Assembly (NCBI GenBank): GCA_017456805.1
Contig: JAFTIQ010000007.1
Coordinates: 1-64,000 of the forward strand
Source of the DNA: Lentisphaeria bacterium
GTDB taxonomy: Bacteria > Verrucomicrobiota > Lentisphaeria > Victivallales > UBA1829
Length of the DNA: 64,000 nucleotides
Reading direction: 5' to 3'
Shown: piece after piece, positions 25,506-33,726 of the stretch
Numbering within the stretch: position 1 is the first letter of the stretch
Layout: every line of letters starts with the position of its first letter
The notes under the pieces: model-generated
Told to the model about the DNA's origin: nothing
What the model saw: the letters and a program-made list of their open reading frames with translations, nothing else
The model's database searches: none
Position numbers and translations under genes: made by a program

Positions 25506-26708
25506 TTATTCCTTTTCGTGATTGCTGATCTTAGGTTCAAAAAGCAGGAATGTTTCCAGACCGGCAGTGCCGGGGAACATATCCACTGGACGGATCTGTT
25601 TCAACTGATAACCGTGTTTTTTCCATTCTGCGACTTCCCGGGGAATCTCATCTGTGCCGCATACGATATGAAGAACCCGCTCCGGAGCACGTTTTGCCAA
25701 TTCCCGGACGACGCCTCCGGCAGTTCCCATACGGGGCGGATCCAGCACGATCAATTCATTCCGGTTCAAATCTCTGGCAGGCAGTTTGTTCCGCAGCAGG
25801 GCAGGGGAAATTTCCCCTTTGACAAAACGCATCACCTTCTGCTTGAACAGAAAGGAAGCGTTAGCAGACGCCGCTTTCACCGCCGGACCGTCAATTTCCA
25901 CTCCGATGACACTTTTCACCGTATCTGCCATGGAAAGTCCGAGCAAGCCGTAGCCGCAATAAAGATCCAGAAGAATATCCTCTTTTTCCGGTTTCAGCAT
26001 TTCTCTGGCAATCCGTGCAAACATGGGGAGCATTGCTTCATTTACCTGAGAAAAAACAACCGGCGGATACATCAGCTTCAGATTATCCAGTTTCACCGAA
26101 AGATTTTCCGGCCCGAACATTTTCTTGATTCCCATTCTTCCTTCCGGACGCTTCGATTCCAGATAATAATTGGAGTCCGTTTCGTCAAGATAAAGGAAAA
26201 ATGCTCCGGTTTTCGGCGATTCTTTTTTCAGAACATTTGCAAAATTCTTTGCCGCATGAATCACTTTTCCGTCAAACCGATCCACATTCAGCACCAATGC
26301 CTGATATGCTCCGGCACCGCGAATGATACAGAAATTCACATGGCCGGCAAGAACGTGATAAGGTTTTGCCGCAAACGTTTTTACGATGAGATCATAGAGC
26401 GCCTTATGGGAATCCGGTTCCAATGCAGAAACTCCGGCAAGAGAAGAATCCATGTTCAAAAGCCGGAATTTCCCACGGTTGAACTCCGCTTTCCGCTTGG
26501 AATTCGCCCGATAGTTGCGCGGTTGAATCGCCGGGACCGGCGCGGCAGGATGGACTTCCTTCATGAGATTGCTCCGGCAGAACATCTCAAACGCCCTGCG
26601 TTTCAAATCCAATTCTTCGGAATAATCCATTCCTGCAAGAGGTTCTGCATTTTTCGGCAGATCGCTTCCGGCACAGACAGAAAGTGCATCAATAAATGAT
26701 AACTGCAT
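25506..26708 (-). CDS. TrmA/RlmD-type uracil-C5 RNA methyltransferase
   Basis: 400 aa. SAM-dependent m5U-type methyltransferase of tRNA or rRNA. C-terminal Rossmann domain with LLDLYCGYGLLGLSMA, ELIVLDPPRMG, the catalytic Cys in HIVCGTDEIPREV and a late Glu in GLETFLLFEP; FSQVNEAM precedes them. The N-terminus shows neither a TRAM domain nor the four-Cys Fe-S motif of RlmD, so it may belong to the cluster-free branch. The target uridine is not predictable. Within the dapB operon. Confidence 0.87.
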   Translation of the reverse strand: MQLSFIDALSVCAGSDLPKNAEPLAGMDYSEELDLKRRAFEMFCRSNLMKEVHPAAPVPAIQPRNYRANSKRKAEFNRGKFRLLNMDSSLAGVSALEPDSHKALYDLIVKTFAAKPYHVLAGHVNFCIIRGAGAYQALVLNVDRFDGKVIHAAKNFANVLKKESPKTGAFFLYLDETDSNYYLESKRPEGRMGIKKMFGPENLSVKLDNLKLMYPPVVFSQVNEAMLPMFARIAREMLKPEKEDILLDLYCGYGLLGLSMADTVKSVIGVEIDGPAVKAASANASFLFKQKVMRFVKGEISPALLRNKLPARDLNRNELIVLDPPRMGTAGGVVRELAKRAPERVLHIVCGTDEIPREVAEWKKHGYQLKQIRPVDMFPGTAGLETFLLFEPKISNHEKE

Positions 26709-26722
26709 GATTGTTTTCTCTG

Positions 26723-27526
26723 TTATTTCAGACCGAGCACGTCGCGCATATCATAGAATCCGGGCTTTGCTGTTTCCAGAAATGCAACTGCTCTGACAGC
26801 TCCCTTTGCAAAGGTGTTGCGGCTGGATGCCTTATGAGTCAACTCAAACCGTTCCCCATTGCCGCAGAACATCAAAGTGTGATCTCCCACAATGTCTCCG
26901 CCGCGGACTGCATGCATCCCGATTTCATGATCGGTTCTTGCTCCGGTGATTCCTTCTCTGCCGTGACGGATCACTTCATCATAGTTCCAACCCTTTGCAT
27001 CGCAAACTGTTTTTGCCAGTGTGACAGCTGTTCCGCTGGGTGCATCTTTCTTCTGATTGTGATGTCCTTCCACGATTTCAATGTCGAACCCATCCAGCAC
27101 CTTTGCCGCGATTTCGGAAAGATAGAAAAGAAGATTGACCCCGATACTGTAATTGGAGGCAAGGATGATCCGTGCTCCGTTGTCGGCAAGATCATGGATC
27201 TTCTGAACAGCTTCCGCGGGGAGGGCAGTTGTTCCGATCACGACAGCACAGCCTTTTGCAGCTGCAGCAGTTGCGATGGCGACAGTATCGCCTCCGACAG
27301 AGAAATCAATGATTGCATCTGCATCTTTCAGAGCTTCTTCAAGAGAAGCAGTGATCAGAACTCCGGATGCCGGATAGCCTGCCACTTCTGCGGCATCTTT
27401 TCCGACAAAAGGACATGCCGGATGTTCGAGAGCACCGGCAAGAGTCATTCCGGGATGTTCGATTACGTTAGAAACGAGAAGTCTGCCCATTCTTCCGGCA
27501 GCACCGATAATTGCAACTTTAGCCAT
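26723..27526 (-). CDS. dapB: 4-hydroxy-tetrahydrodipicolinate reductase
   Basis: 267 aa. NAD(P)H-dependent reductase of the lysine/diaminopimelate pathway. N-terminal AIIGAAGRMGRLL nucleotide loop, IIDFS and GTTAL, the substrate-binding EGHHNQKKDAPSGTA signature, and a C-terminal GDIVGDHTLMF. AAGGAAG lies before the ATG at 27526; the 20 upstream codons overlap the promoter and are not coding. First gene of a six-gene operon. A true dapA is not in the window: the DapA-like gene at 7599 is in a sugar context. Confidence 0.96.
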   Translation of the reverse strand: MAKVAIIGAAGRMGRLLVSNVIEHPGMTLAGALEHPACPFVGKDAAEVAGYPASGVLITASLEEALKDADAIIDFSVGGDTVAIATAAAAKGCAVVIGTTALPAEAVQKIHDLADNGARIILASNYSIGVNLLFYLSEIAAKVLDGFDIEIVEGHHNQKKDAPSGTAVTLAKTVCDAKGWNYDEVIRHGREGITGARTDHEIGMHAVRGGDIVGDHTLMFCGNGERFELTHKASSRNTFAKGAVRAVAFLETAKPGFYDMRDVLGLK

Positions 27527-27557
27527 AGTAGTCTTCCTTAATATTATATGTTGCGGT

Positions 27558-27586
27558 AATTTACCATAACAAGCCGGATTTGTCAA
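27558..27586 (-). promoter_or_regulatory. Promoter of the dapB operon
   Basis: Minus strand: TTGACA (27581-27586), 17 bp, TAAATT (27558-27563) followed by ACCG. A small palindrome GGTAATTTACC overlaps the -10. Confidence 0.65.
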
Positions 27587-27723
27587 GGCAAATCAAAGGA
27601 AAAAACTCATATCCTGAAAACAATTTGCGTTACAGGAATACAACAGGAAATAACGGAGCATAACAGGAAACAACGGAAAAATAACGGAAAAAATGATTTT
27701 TTTTAACGAGGTTTTACAAATAA

Positions 27724-27763
27724 AATGTTGCCAGTAATTGATGCAGGAATTACTGGCAACATT
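27724..27763. repeat. Perfect 16-bp inverted repeat with 8-base loop
   Basis: Arms AATGTTGCCAGTAATT (27724-27739) and its exact complement (27748-27763) around GATGCAGG. There is no clear T-run on either side, so it is not a standard terminator. It could be a structured RNA, a protein site or an integron/REP-like element. Confidence 0.75.
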
Positions 27764-27770
27764 GTAATAT

Positions 27771-27890
27771 AATCCGGGAAAGAGAAAAAGTCAAGCGAAA
27801 AATCCGGGGAAGAGAAAAAATCAAGCGAAAAAATCCGGGGAAGAGAAAAAGTCAAGCAAAAAAATCTGAAGAAAAGAAGAAGTTAAGGGG
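27771..27890. repeat. 30-bp tandem repeats, about four copies
   Basis: Units start at 27771, 27801, 27832 and 27863, each about 30-31 bp of the form AATCCGGGGAAGAGAAAAAG followed by TCAAGCGAAA. The first three are close to identical and the fourth is degenerate. The strand is strongly purine-rich. There are no spacers, so this is not CRISPR. Confidence 0.85.
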
Positions 27891-28167
27891 TAAATCCTGG
27901 ATCGTGAGATCTCTGCAAGAATTTTCAGACATTTTTGAAGACTTTTGAAATTACCTCAGAAAATATTCCTTTTAGTATGAATAAAAGACAACCGGTATAA
28001 AAGAAAACAATGGACCATCTGATTCCGGAATAATTTTTTCAAATCCCGGGAATCAATGGGGCGTTATCTGCGGATTTCTTTGGAATATTTCCACCTTTTT
28101 CAAATTTTTAACTGGAAATTTCACCATCTGTGATGTAAATTACAGAAAATCCCCGGAGAAGACAAAA

Positions 28168-28722
28168 ATGACGAATGACGCACAAATGATTGCAGATGGC
28201 GCAGAGATGTCTGCCATGATCGAACGTATGGCAGCAGAAATTGCGGAAGAATTCGGCGGCAGAGCGGATGATCTCCGGATCATCGGACTGCAGAAACGCG
28301 GTATCCCACTGGCAGAACGGCTTTCCGCTGCATTGGAAAAGTATTTCAATGTAAAAATACCCGTCGGAAAACTTGATATTACGATGTATCGGGATGATTT
28401 CGGGCGCAGAAAAACACTACCCATGATCCGGGAAACAGCAATTAATTTTGATATAGATGACAGAATAGTGATTCTTGCAGATGACGTGATGCAGGCCGGC
28501 AGAAGTGTCCGTGCCGCACTGGATGCAATCACTGATTTCGGGCGTCCTGCTGTTACACGTCTGGCAATTCTGATCGATCGCGGCAAGCATGAGTTTCCCA
28601 TTGCCGCTGATTATACCGGGAAAGCTTTCCACTATGATGAATCGTTCAAGATCAAGGTTCGCTGGGATGAAATCGATTCTTATGACCGTGTGGAAATTCA
28701 GAAGTACAGAGAATATTTATAA
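28168..28722 (+). CDS. pyrR: PyrR, pyr regulator / uracil phosphoribosyltransferase
   Basis: 184 aa of the PyrR family: an RNA-binding attenuation protein in many bacteria and a weak UPRTase. The PRPP loop VILADDVMQAGRSVRAAL (near residues 108-125) is intact, and the IIGLQKRGIPLAERL and LDITMYRDDF motifs are present. It heads pyrR-pyrB-pyrC, which fits pyrimidine control. GGAGAAG precedes the ATG. I could not identify a binding loop in the leader. Confidence 0.93.
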   Translation: MTNDAQMIADGAEMSAMIERMAAEIAEEFGGRADDLRIIGLQKRGIPLAERLSAALEKYFNVKIPVGKLDITMYRDDFGRRKTLPMIRETAINFDIDDRIVILADDVMQAGRSVRAALDAITDFGRPAVTRLAILIDRGKHEFPIAADYTGKAFHYDESFKIKVRWDEIDSYDRVEIQKYREYL

Positions 28723-28748
28723 TCATAACATACAAACGGAGCGCAAAC

Positions 28749-29681
28749 ATGAGCGATTTTACATGGACAAGAAAGGATCTCCTGAGTATCTATGATCTCT
28801 CTGCAGAGGAAATTATTCACATCCTCGATACTGCGGAAGAGTTCAAAAAGGTATCTCAGCGCAGCGTGAAAAAAGTCCCTGCCTTGCGGGGAAAAACGGT
28901 TGTGAACTTTTTTGTGGAACCGAGTACAAGAACCAGAATTTCATTTGAATTGGCGGAGCAGCGGCTTTCCGCTGATATTATCAATATTGCGGCAGATGGC
29001 AGCAGTTTGAAAAAAGGGGAAACTCTGCTTGATACTGTGAAAAATATTGAAGCCCTTCAGGTGGATTTGATCGTGATGCGTCACTCTGCAACCGGGGCTC
29101 CGAATTTTCTGGCAGAACGCTTGAATTGCGGAATCGTCAACGCCGGCGATGGAGCTCACAGTCATCCGACACAGGCATTGCTGGACTTGTTTACGATCCG
29201 GGAAAAGAAAGGCTCCTTCAAGGGGTTGAACGTTTCCATCATCGGCGATATCCGTCACAGCCGTGTTGCCCGGAGTGATATGTGGGGGCTGCTGAAACTG
29301 GGAGCCAATGTTACCTTTGCCGGGCCTGCGACACTTGTTCCGGAAGAGTTCCGGGAGCTTGGGGTTCGGGTATGTCATAATCTTCCGGAAGCTCTGGAAG
29401 GGGCTGATGTGGTGAACCTGCTCCGGATTCAGCATGAACGTCAGCGCACCGGATTCTTCCCCAGCATCGGGGAATATTCCGGAATTTTCGGCTTGAATGA
29501 ATCCGTTCTGAAGTATATGAAACCGGATGCGATGATCATGCATCCCGGTCCGATCAATCGTGGTGTGGAACTTGCCTCCGCTCTTGCAGATGGCGAACGT
29601 TCTGTAATTCTTGAACAGGTAACCAATGGGCTCGCTGTCCGTATGGCGGTCCTTTTTCTTGTTGCGGGGTGCTTGAAATGA
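28749..29681 (+). CDS. pyrB: Aspartate carbamoyltransferase catalytic subunit
   Basis: 310 aa. Condenses carbamoyl phosphate and aspartate in the second step of UMP synthesis. Carbamoyl-phosphate motif EPSTRTRISFE (near residue 57), HSHPTQALLDLFTI, DIRHSRVARS and MHPGPINRGVE are all present. The start is 26 bp after pyrR with GGAGCGC. No pyrI regulatory subunit is next to it. Confidence 0.97.
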   Translation: MSDFTWTRKDLLSIYDLSAEEIIHILDTAEEFKKVSQRSVKKVPALRGKTVVNFFVEPSTRTRISFELAEQRLSADIINIAADGSSLKKGETLLDTVKNIEALQVDLIVMRHSATGAPNFLAERLNCGIVNAGDGAHSHPTQALLDLFTIREKKGSFKGLNVSIIGDIRHSRVARSDMWGLLKLGANVTFAGPATLVPEEFRELGVRVCHNLPEALEGADVVNLLRIQHERQRTGFFPSIGEYSGIFGLNESVLKYMKPDAMIMHPGPINRGVELASALADGERSVILEQVTNGLAVRMAVLFLVAGCLK

Positions 29682-30943
29682 ACTATATTCTCAAAAATGC
29701 CAGAGTTATCGATCCTTCCACCGGCTTTGACGGCGTGAAAGATATTTATGTAACCGATGGAAAATTTGCTGCGGAAGCTGCTGCCGATGCCGAAATCATT
29801 GATCTTAACGGGTATGTTCTTGCTCCCGGATTTATTGATATTCATGTTCATTTGCGGCATCCGGGAAAGACCGCTGCGGAAACGATTCATACAGGAACGA
29901 TGGCTGCCGCTGCCGGCGGTTTTACCACTGTTGTCGCAATGCCCAATACCAGCCCCTGTGCGGATAATCCCGGAACGATTCAGTATGTCCTTACCAATGC
30001 CGAAAAAGAGGGCGTGGTAAATGTTCTTCCCTGCGGTGCTATGACCAAAGGGATTGCCGGAGAAGAAATGGCACCGCTCGGGGGATTGAAGAAAGCTGGA
30101 GTCGTTGCCTTTTCTGATGACGGAAAATGTGTTCAGAATCATGAACTTATGCGTCATATTATGGAGTATTCCAAGAGCTTTGATCTTCCGATCCTCGACC
30201 ATGCGGAAGATCTTCAGCTTCTTGCCGGAGGCGTGATGCATGAAGGCTACTGGTCCGTCCTGCTCGGGATGAAGGGAATGCCAGCGGAAGCGGAAGAACT
30301 GATGATCAGCCGCGATGCTTTGCTTGCCGGAAAAACCGGCTGCCGGATTCATATCCAGCATGTCAGCACCGCCGGATCTGTTGATATTATCCGCCATGCT
30401 CAATCCAAGGGAATCAAGATCACCGGAGAAGCAACGCCCCATCATATTTCTCTGACCGATGTTGAGATCAAGAAATTCAATACAAACTATAAAATGAATC
30501 CTCCGCTGCGTTCAGAAGCTGACCGTATGGCGCTGATTGAAGGGTTGCGGGATAACACGATCACCGTGATCGCTACCGATCATGCACCTCATACAGAAAC
30601 CGAAAAACTGGTGGAATTCGACTATGCTCCCTTCGGGATCATCGGACTGGAAACTGCGATTCCGGTGACATTGACGGAGCTGTATCACAAAGGGTATCTC
30701 ACTCTGCCTCAGCTGATCTCCAAATTCACCAAAGGCCCCGCCGATGTCCTCGGTCTGCCTCTCGGAACATTGGAAGTCGGCCGTCCGGCTGATATCACGA
30801 TTATTGATACCGAGACGGAATTTACCGTGGATCCCTCCACTTTTAAATCCAAGTCCCGGAATACTCCCTACGGCGGTTACAAGGCAAAAGGAAGAGCCGC
30901 CGGAACAATGGTCGGAGGAAAATTTGTGCACCGTCTTTTCTGA
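29678..30943 (+). CDS. pyrC: Dihydroorotase, class I
   Basis: 421 aa. Cyclises carbamoyl-aspartate to dihydroorotate in the third step of UMP synthesis. Metal ligands HVHLRHPG (near residue 58), FSDDGKC, LDHAEDLQL, HIQHVSTAGS and ATDHAPH are visible. The ATG at 29678 overlaps the pyrB stop by 4 bp; an ATG three codons earlier is possible. Last gene of the pyr operon, followed by a hairpin terminator. Confidence 0.96.
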   Translation: MNYILKNARVIDPSTGFDGVKDIYVTDGKFAAEAAADAEIIDLNGYVLAPGFIDIHVHLRHPGKTAAETIHTGTMAAAAGGFTTVVAMPNTSPCADNPGTIQYVLTNAEKEGVVNVLPCGAMTKGIAGEEMAPLGGLKKAGVVAFSDDGKCVQNHELMRHIMEYSKSFDLPILDHAEDLQLLAGGVMHEGYWSVLLGMKGMPAEAEELMISRDALLAGKTGCRIHIQHVSTAGSVDIIRHAQSKGIKITGEATPHHISLTDVEIKKFNTNYKMNPPLRSEADRMALIEGLRDNTITVIATDHAPHTETEKLVEFDYAPFGIIGLETAIPVTLTELYHKGYLTLPQLISKFTKGPADVLGLPLGTLEVGRPADITIIDTETEFTVDPSTFKSKSRNTPYGGYKAKGRAAGTMVGGKFVHRLF

Positions 30944-30968
30944 AATAAAGGAAGAAAGGTGCAGAAAT

Positions 30969-31010
30969 GGAGGAAATCTTTTCGATTTTCGCTTGATTTC
31001 CTCCTCTTTG
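30969..31010 (+). terminator. Hairpin terminator after pyrC, overlapping the purQ -35
   Basis: Perfect 10-bp arms GGAGGAAATC (30969-30978) and GATTTCCTCC (30995-31004), loop 16, then TCTTTGTG. The downstream arm contains part of the purQ -35 box, so termination and initiation are tightly packed. Confidence 0.6.
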
Positions 31011-31021
31011 TGTGATACATT
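30993..31021 (+). promoter_or_regulatory. Probable promoter of purQ
   Basis: TTGATT (30993-30998), 17 bp, TACATT (31016-31021) followed by ACCTG; again a TANATTAC-type -10. Confidence 0.5.
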
Positions 31022-31063
31022 ACCTGTGCAAAAACGAACGAATTAAAACAGGAGCAAAATAGA

Positions 31064-31870
31064 ATGACTGCCGATAACGTAAAGGCACTTGTGATCACCG
31101 GTTTCGGTTTGAACTGTGAAAAAGAAACCTCTGCCGCATTTGAAATGTGCGGAGCAAAAGCATACCAGGTGCATCTGAATGACCTGCTTGCAGGAAAAGA
31201 CAATATCAACAACTATCATATCCTTGCATTTATCGGCGGATTTTCTTTCGGGGACCACATCGGTTCCGGAACTGTGTTCGCAAATAAAGTCAAGTTCAAA
31301 CTGAAAGAAGATCTTGCAAAATTCATCGATTCCGGAAAACTTGTGATCGGGATCTGCAACGGTTTTCAGACTTTGACCCGTCTGGGCCTTGCTCCGGCGC
31401 TCTTCGGAAAACAGTTTGAACAGCAGGTGGCTCTTGCTCACAACGACAGCGGTGTGTTCCGTGATGACTGGATCAATATGGCAGCAAATGCTGCTTCCAA
31501 ATGTGTTTTCACAAAAGGAATCAAAACGATCCGTATGCCCATCCGTCATGGCGAAGGAAAATTTGTGGCTGATCCGGAAATCATTGAAGAAATCGAAAAG
31601 AACAATCAGGTCGTGCTCCGTTATGCTGCGGCAGATGGTTCCAAGGCAAACGGTTTCCCTGAAAACCCAAATGGTTCCATCAATGATATCGCAGGAATCT
31701 GTGACACCACCGGACGCGTATTCGGTTTGATGCCTCACCCGGAAGCATTTCTCTCGCCCTTCAATGCTCCCGATTGGCAGAAACAGCAGATGGAAGGGAA
31801 ACTCCCTGAATTCGGCGAAGGAAAAGCAATCTTTGAAAATGCAGTCCGATACATCACGGAAAATTTCTGA
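31064..31870 (+). CDS. purQ: Phosphoribosylformylglycinamidine synthase subunit PurQ
   Basis: 268 aa. Glutaminase subunit of FGAM synthase that supplies ammonia to PurL in purine synthesis. Class-I amidotransferase triad: Cys in LVIGICNGFQTL (near residue 97), and His with Glu in MPHPEAF (near 227). FIGGFSFGDHIGSG is typical of PurQ. The PurL partner is encoded separately at 48142. GGAG precedes the ATG. The next gene starts inside its 3' end. Confidence 0.96.
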   Translation: MTADNVKALVITGFGLNCEKETSAAFEMCGAKAYQVHLNDLLAGKDNINNYHILAFIGGFSFGDHIGSGTVFANKVKFKLKEDLAKFIDSGKLVIGICNGFQTLTRLGLAPALFGKQFEQQVALAHNDSGVFRDDWINMAANAASKCVFTKGIKTIRMPIRHGEGKFVADPEIIEEIEKNNQVVLRYAAADGSKANGFPENPNGSINDIAGICDTTGRVFGLMPHPEAFLSPFNAPDWQKQQMEGKLPEFGEGKAIFENAVRYITENF

Positions 31871-32390
31871 CGACAGCTCAGAAACAATAAAAGAAAAGAG
31901 CCCTGCAAAGAAAAAAAGCGGAAAACTTCTCTGGTTTTTCTGCGGAATCCTGTGGGGCATCGTTTTTTCCTTTATTGCCGGAGTGCTTTTCCTGCGGCAT
32001 TTTCTGATTCAGGAAATACCGGTTCAAGGCGATTTTTCTGAAATTGTCGGAAAAATCCCTCCCGCAGCAGAACAGATGGGGTGGATGGTTTCCTATAATC
32101 AATGCGGACTTCCCCGGCAAATCAATGGCGATCCCATAGAAGTTTACCGGTTCTGCAAACAGGATTATGCTTCCGAACTTCTTCTGAATGAGGATGATAG
32201 AAAAATTTCCTGTATTCTTCCCTGCGCGGTTGCCATTTACAGAAAAGCCGATGGAATAACGTATATTTCAAGGTTGAACATGCCGCTGGTAACACAATTG
32301 CTGGGCGGATCACCGGTAAAAATATTCAGTGAACGGATCATTCCCGAACAGCAGGTTATTTTTTCCGGAGTCCCTCCTGCAGACAACTGA
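31839..32390 (+). CDS. Membrane-anchored DUF302 protein
   Basis: 183 aa. A charged N-terminus, one transmembrane helix (LLWFFCGILWGIVFSFIAGV, about residues 29-48), then a DUF302-like domain (MGWMVSYNQCGLPRQI, VYRFCKQDYASELLL, CILPCAVAIYRKADGITYIS, LNMPLVTQLLGG). The function of DUF302 is unknown; the Cys near CKQDY and CILPC are typical of the family. It starts inside purQ (32-bp overlap), so it is translationally coupled, though a metabolic link to purine synthesis is not evident. Confidence 0.75.
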   Translation: MQSDTSRKISDDSSETIKEKSPAKKKSGKLLWFFCGILWGIVFSFIAGVLFLRHFLIQEIPVQGDFSEIVGKIPPAAEQMGWMVSYNQCGLPRQINGDPIEVYRFCKQDYASELLLNEDDRKISCILPCAVAIYRKADGITYISRLNMPLVTQLLGGSPVKIFSERIIPEQQVIFSGVPPADN

Positions 32391-32442
32391 ATTGGATCTG
32401 ACTGCTGAAACAGTCAGATTTTTTAATTTTAAGGATCAAAAA

Positions 32443-33705
32443 ATGGAATATCCTCACTGGAAAATGAATCTTGCAATGTTATGGATTTCCCAGCTGATCA
32501 TTTTAGCCGGGTTTCAGGCATTGGGACCATTCGTTCCGCTTTTTATGAAACAGGATCTCGGAATCACGGATCCCAATGATTTGACATCCTATGTTGCAAT
32601 GTTTCAATTTTTCGGGACCCTGGCGTATGCGATTTTTAACCCGATCTGGGGCCGACTCTCTGACCGTTTCGGAACGAAACTGAACTTGCTGAGGGGGACT
32701 TTTGTAACAGCATTTCTGTTCCCCCTTATGGGCTATGTCAAAAGCCCGGAAATGTTTATTGTTCTTCGTTTTCTGACGGCAGCCTGTGCCGGAACGACGG
32801 CTATTTCCAATATGATGATTGTCAGGAATACTCCGAATGACCGGCAGGGGTTTGCGCTGGGGTTTCTTTCAACCGCAATTTGGGGCGGTTCCATGCTGGG
32901 GAGCGCATTCAGCGGATTTGTGATCCATTATTTCGGATATCAGGTGAGTTTCTGGATTTGCGGTGCAATGTATTTCCTTGCCGGAATCGCTGTGCTTTTT
33001 ACAAAAGATACTGCAACCCGTTACATTCCCCCTGTTACGGAAGAAAAGGAAAAATGGAACTGGAAAACGATCATGCCGCAGCTTTCAAAGCAGGTCTGGA
33101 TCGTTCTCGGCCTCTTTATTATTGTCGGATTGATCCGTTATTATGAGGTTCCGTATATTGCGATCAAGGTGGAACAGATCACCGGAACGGAAACTGCCGC
33201 AAAATGGACCGGTGTCATCAGTGCATTTGTCTGTCTTGGTGCTGTTGTATCCGGGGCAGGGGTAGGATATCTTTCTGATAAATATCCGGCAAAAAAATTG
33301 ATTGTTCCGATTTTTATTCTTTCCATCATCGGGCTGCTCATGCAGGGGGCTGCAAAAGATCTCTGGATTTTCGGGATCGGACGAACCTTGCTTTATACGG
33401 CAGCGGGGGGGCTTCCCTCAGTGATCCAGAAGATCCTGGCAACAGTAACGCCTCCGCGAAAACGCGGTTCTGCCTTTGGTTTGGCTTCTACATTCAACGG
33501 AATCGGGATCATGATTGCCGCATGTCTCAGCAGCGTTTCTATTGTCTGGACAGGTTGTGACGGGGTGTTTTATACAACGGCTGCCCTGTTCTTCATCGCC
33601 TATCCGTTCTGTCTGATCAGCATTAATAACGCCTTGAAGCGTCCGGTGTTTCACCGTCCGCACAGAATAAATCACCACCATCATGCCCCAGGCGGCACAA
33701 CTTAA
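32443..33705 (+). CDS. MFS transporter
   Basis: 420 aa, about 12 helices. Motif A-like GRLSDRFGTKLNLL follows helix 2, GYLSDKYPAKKLIVP is in the second half, and there are Pro/Gly-rich helices. The C-terminus ends in a His-rich tail (HRINHHHHAPGG), which might bind metal. It resembles MdtG-type drug or sugar exporters and is paralogous to the protein at 42515. Start at 32443 with AAGGATC upstream; the longer frame overlaps DUF302. It is followed within 21 bp by a secreted protein gene. Confidence 0.87.
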   Translation: MEYPHWKMNLAMLWISQLIILAGFQALGPFVPLFMKQDLGITDPNDLTSYVAMFQFFGTLAYAIFNPIWGRLSDRFGTKLNLLRGTFVTAFLFPLMGYVKSPEMFIVLRFLTAACAGTTAISNMMIVRNTPNDRQGFALGFLSTAIWGGSMLGSAFSGFVIHYFGYQVSFWICGAMYFLAGIAVLFTKDTATRYIPPVTEEKEKWNWKTIMPQLSKQVWIVLGLFIIVGLIRYYEVPYIAIKVEQITGTETAAKWTGVISAFVCLGAVVSGAGVGYLSDKYPAKKLIVPIFILSIIGLLMQGAAKDLWIFGIGRTLLYTAAGGLPSVIQKILATVTPPRKRGSAFGLASTFNGIGIMIAACLSSVSIVWTGCDGVFYTTAALFFIAYPFCLISINNALKRPVFHRPHRINHHHHAPGGTT

Positions 33706-33726
33706 CGAATAACCAGGGAGAGGATT

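Larger units (their letters stand above)
27527..28167. other. Divergent intergenic region with hairpin and tandem repeats
   Basis: About 640 bp between dapB and pyrR. It holds the dapB promoter, a run of ACAGGAA/AACGGA near-repeats at about 27630-27690, a perfect 16-bp hairpin, and 30-bp tandem repeats. The last 200 bp are AT-rich leader of pyrR. A TAAATTACAG box at about 28135 could be the pyrR -10, but I cannot find a good -35. No PyrR-type anti-anti-terminator is obvious, and no small gene is seen. Confidence 0.7.

Noticed and set aside
27771..27890. CRISPR array
   Set aside because: Repeats are directly joined without unique spacers, and there are no cas genes.
28000..28167. PyrR attenuator in the pyrR leader
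   Set aside because: No convincing binding-loop consensus or terminator/anti-terminator pair could be drawn.
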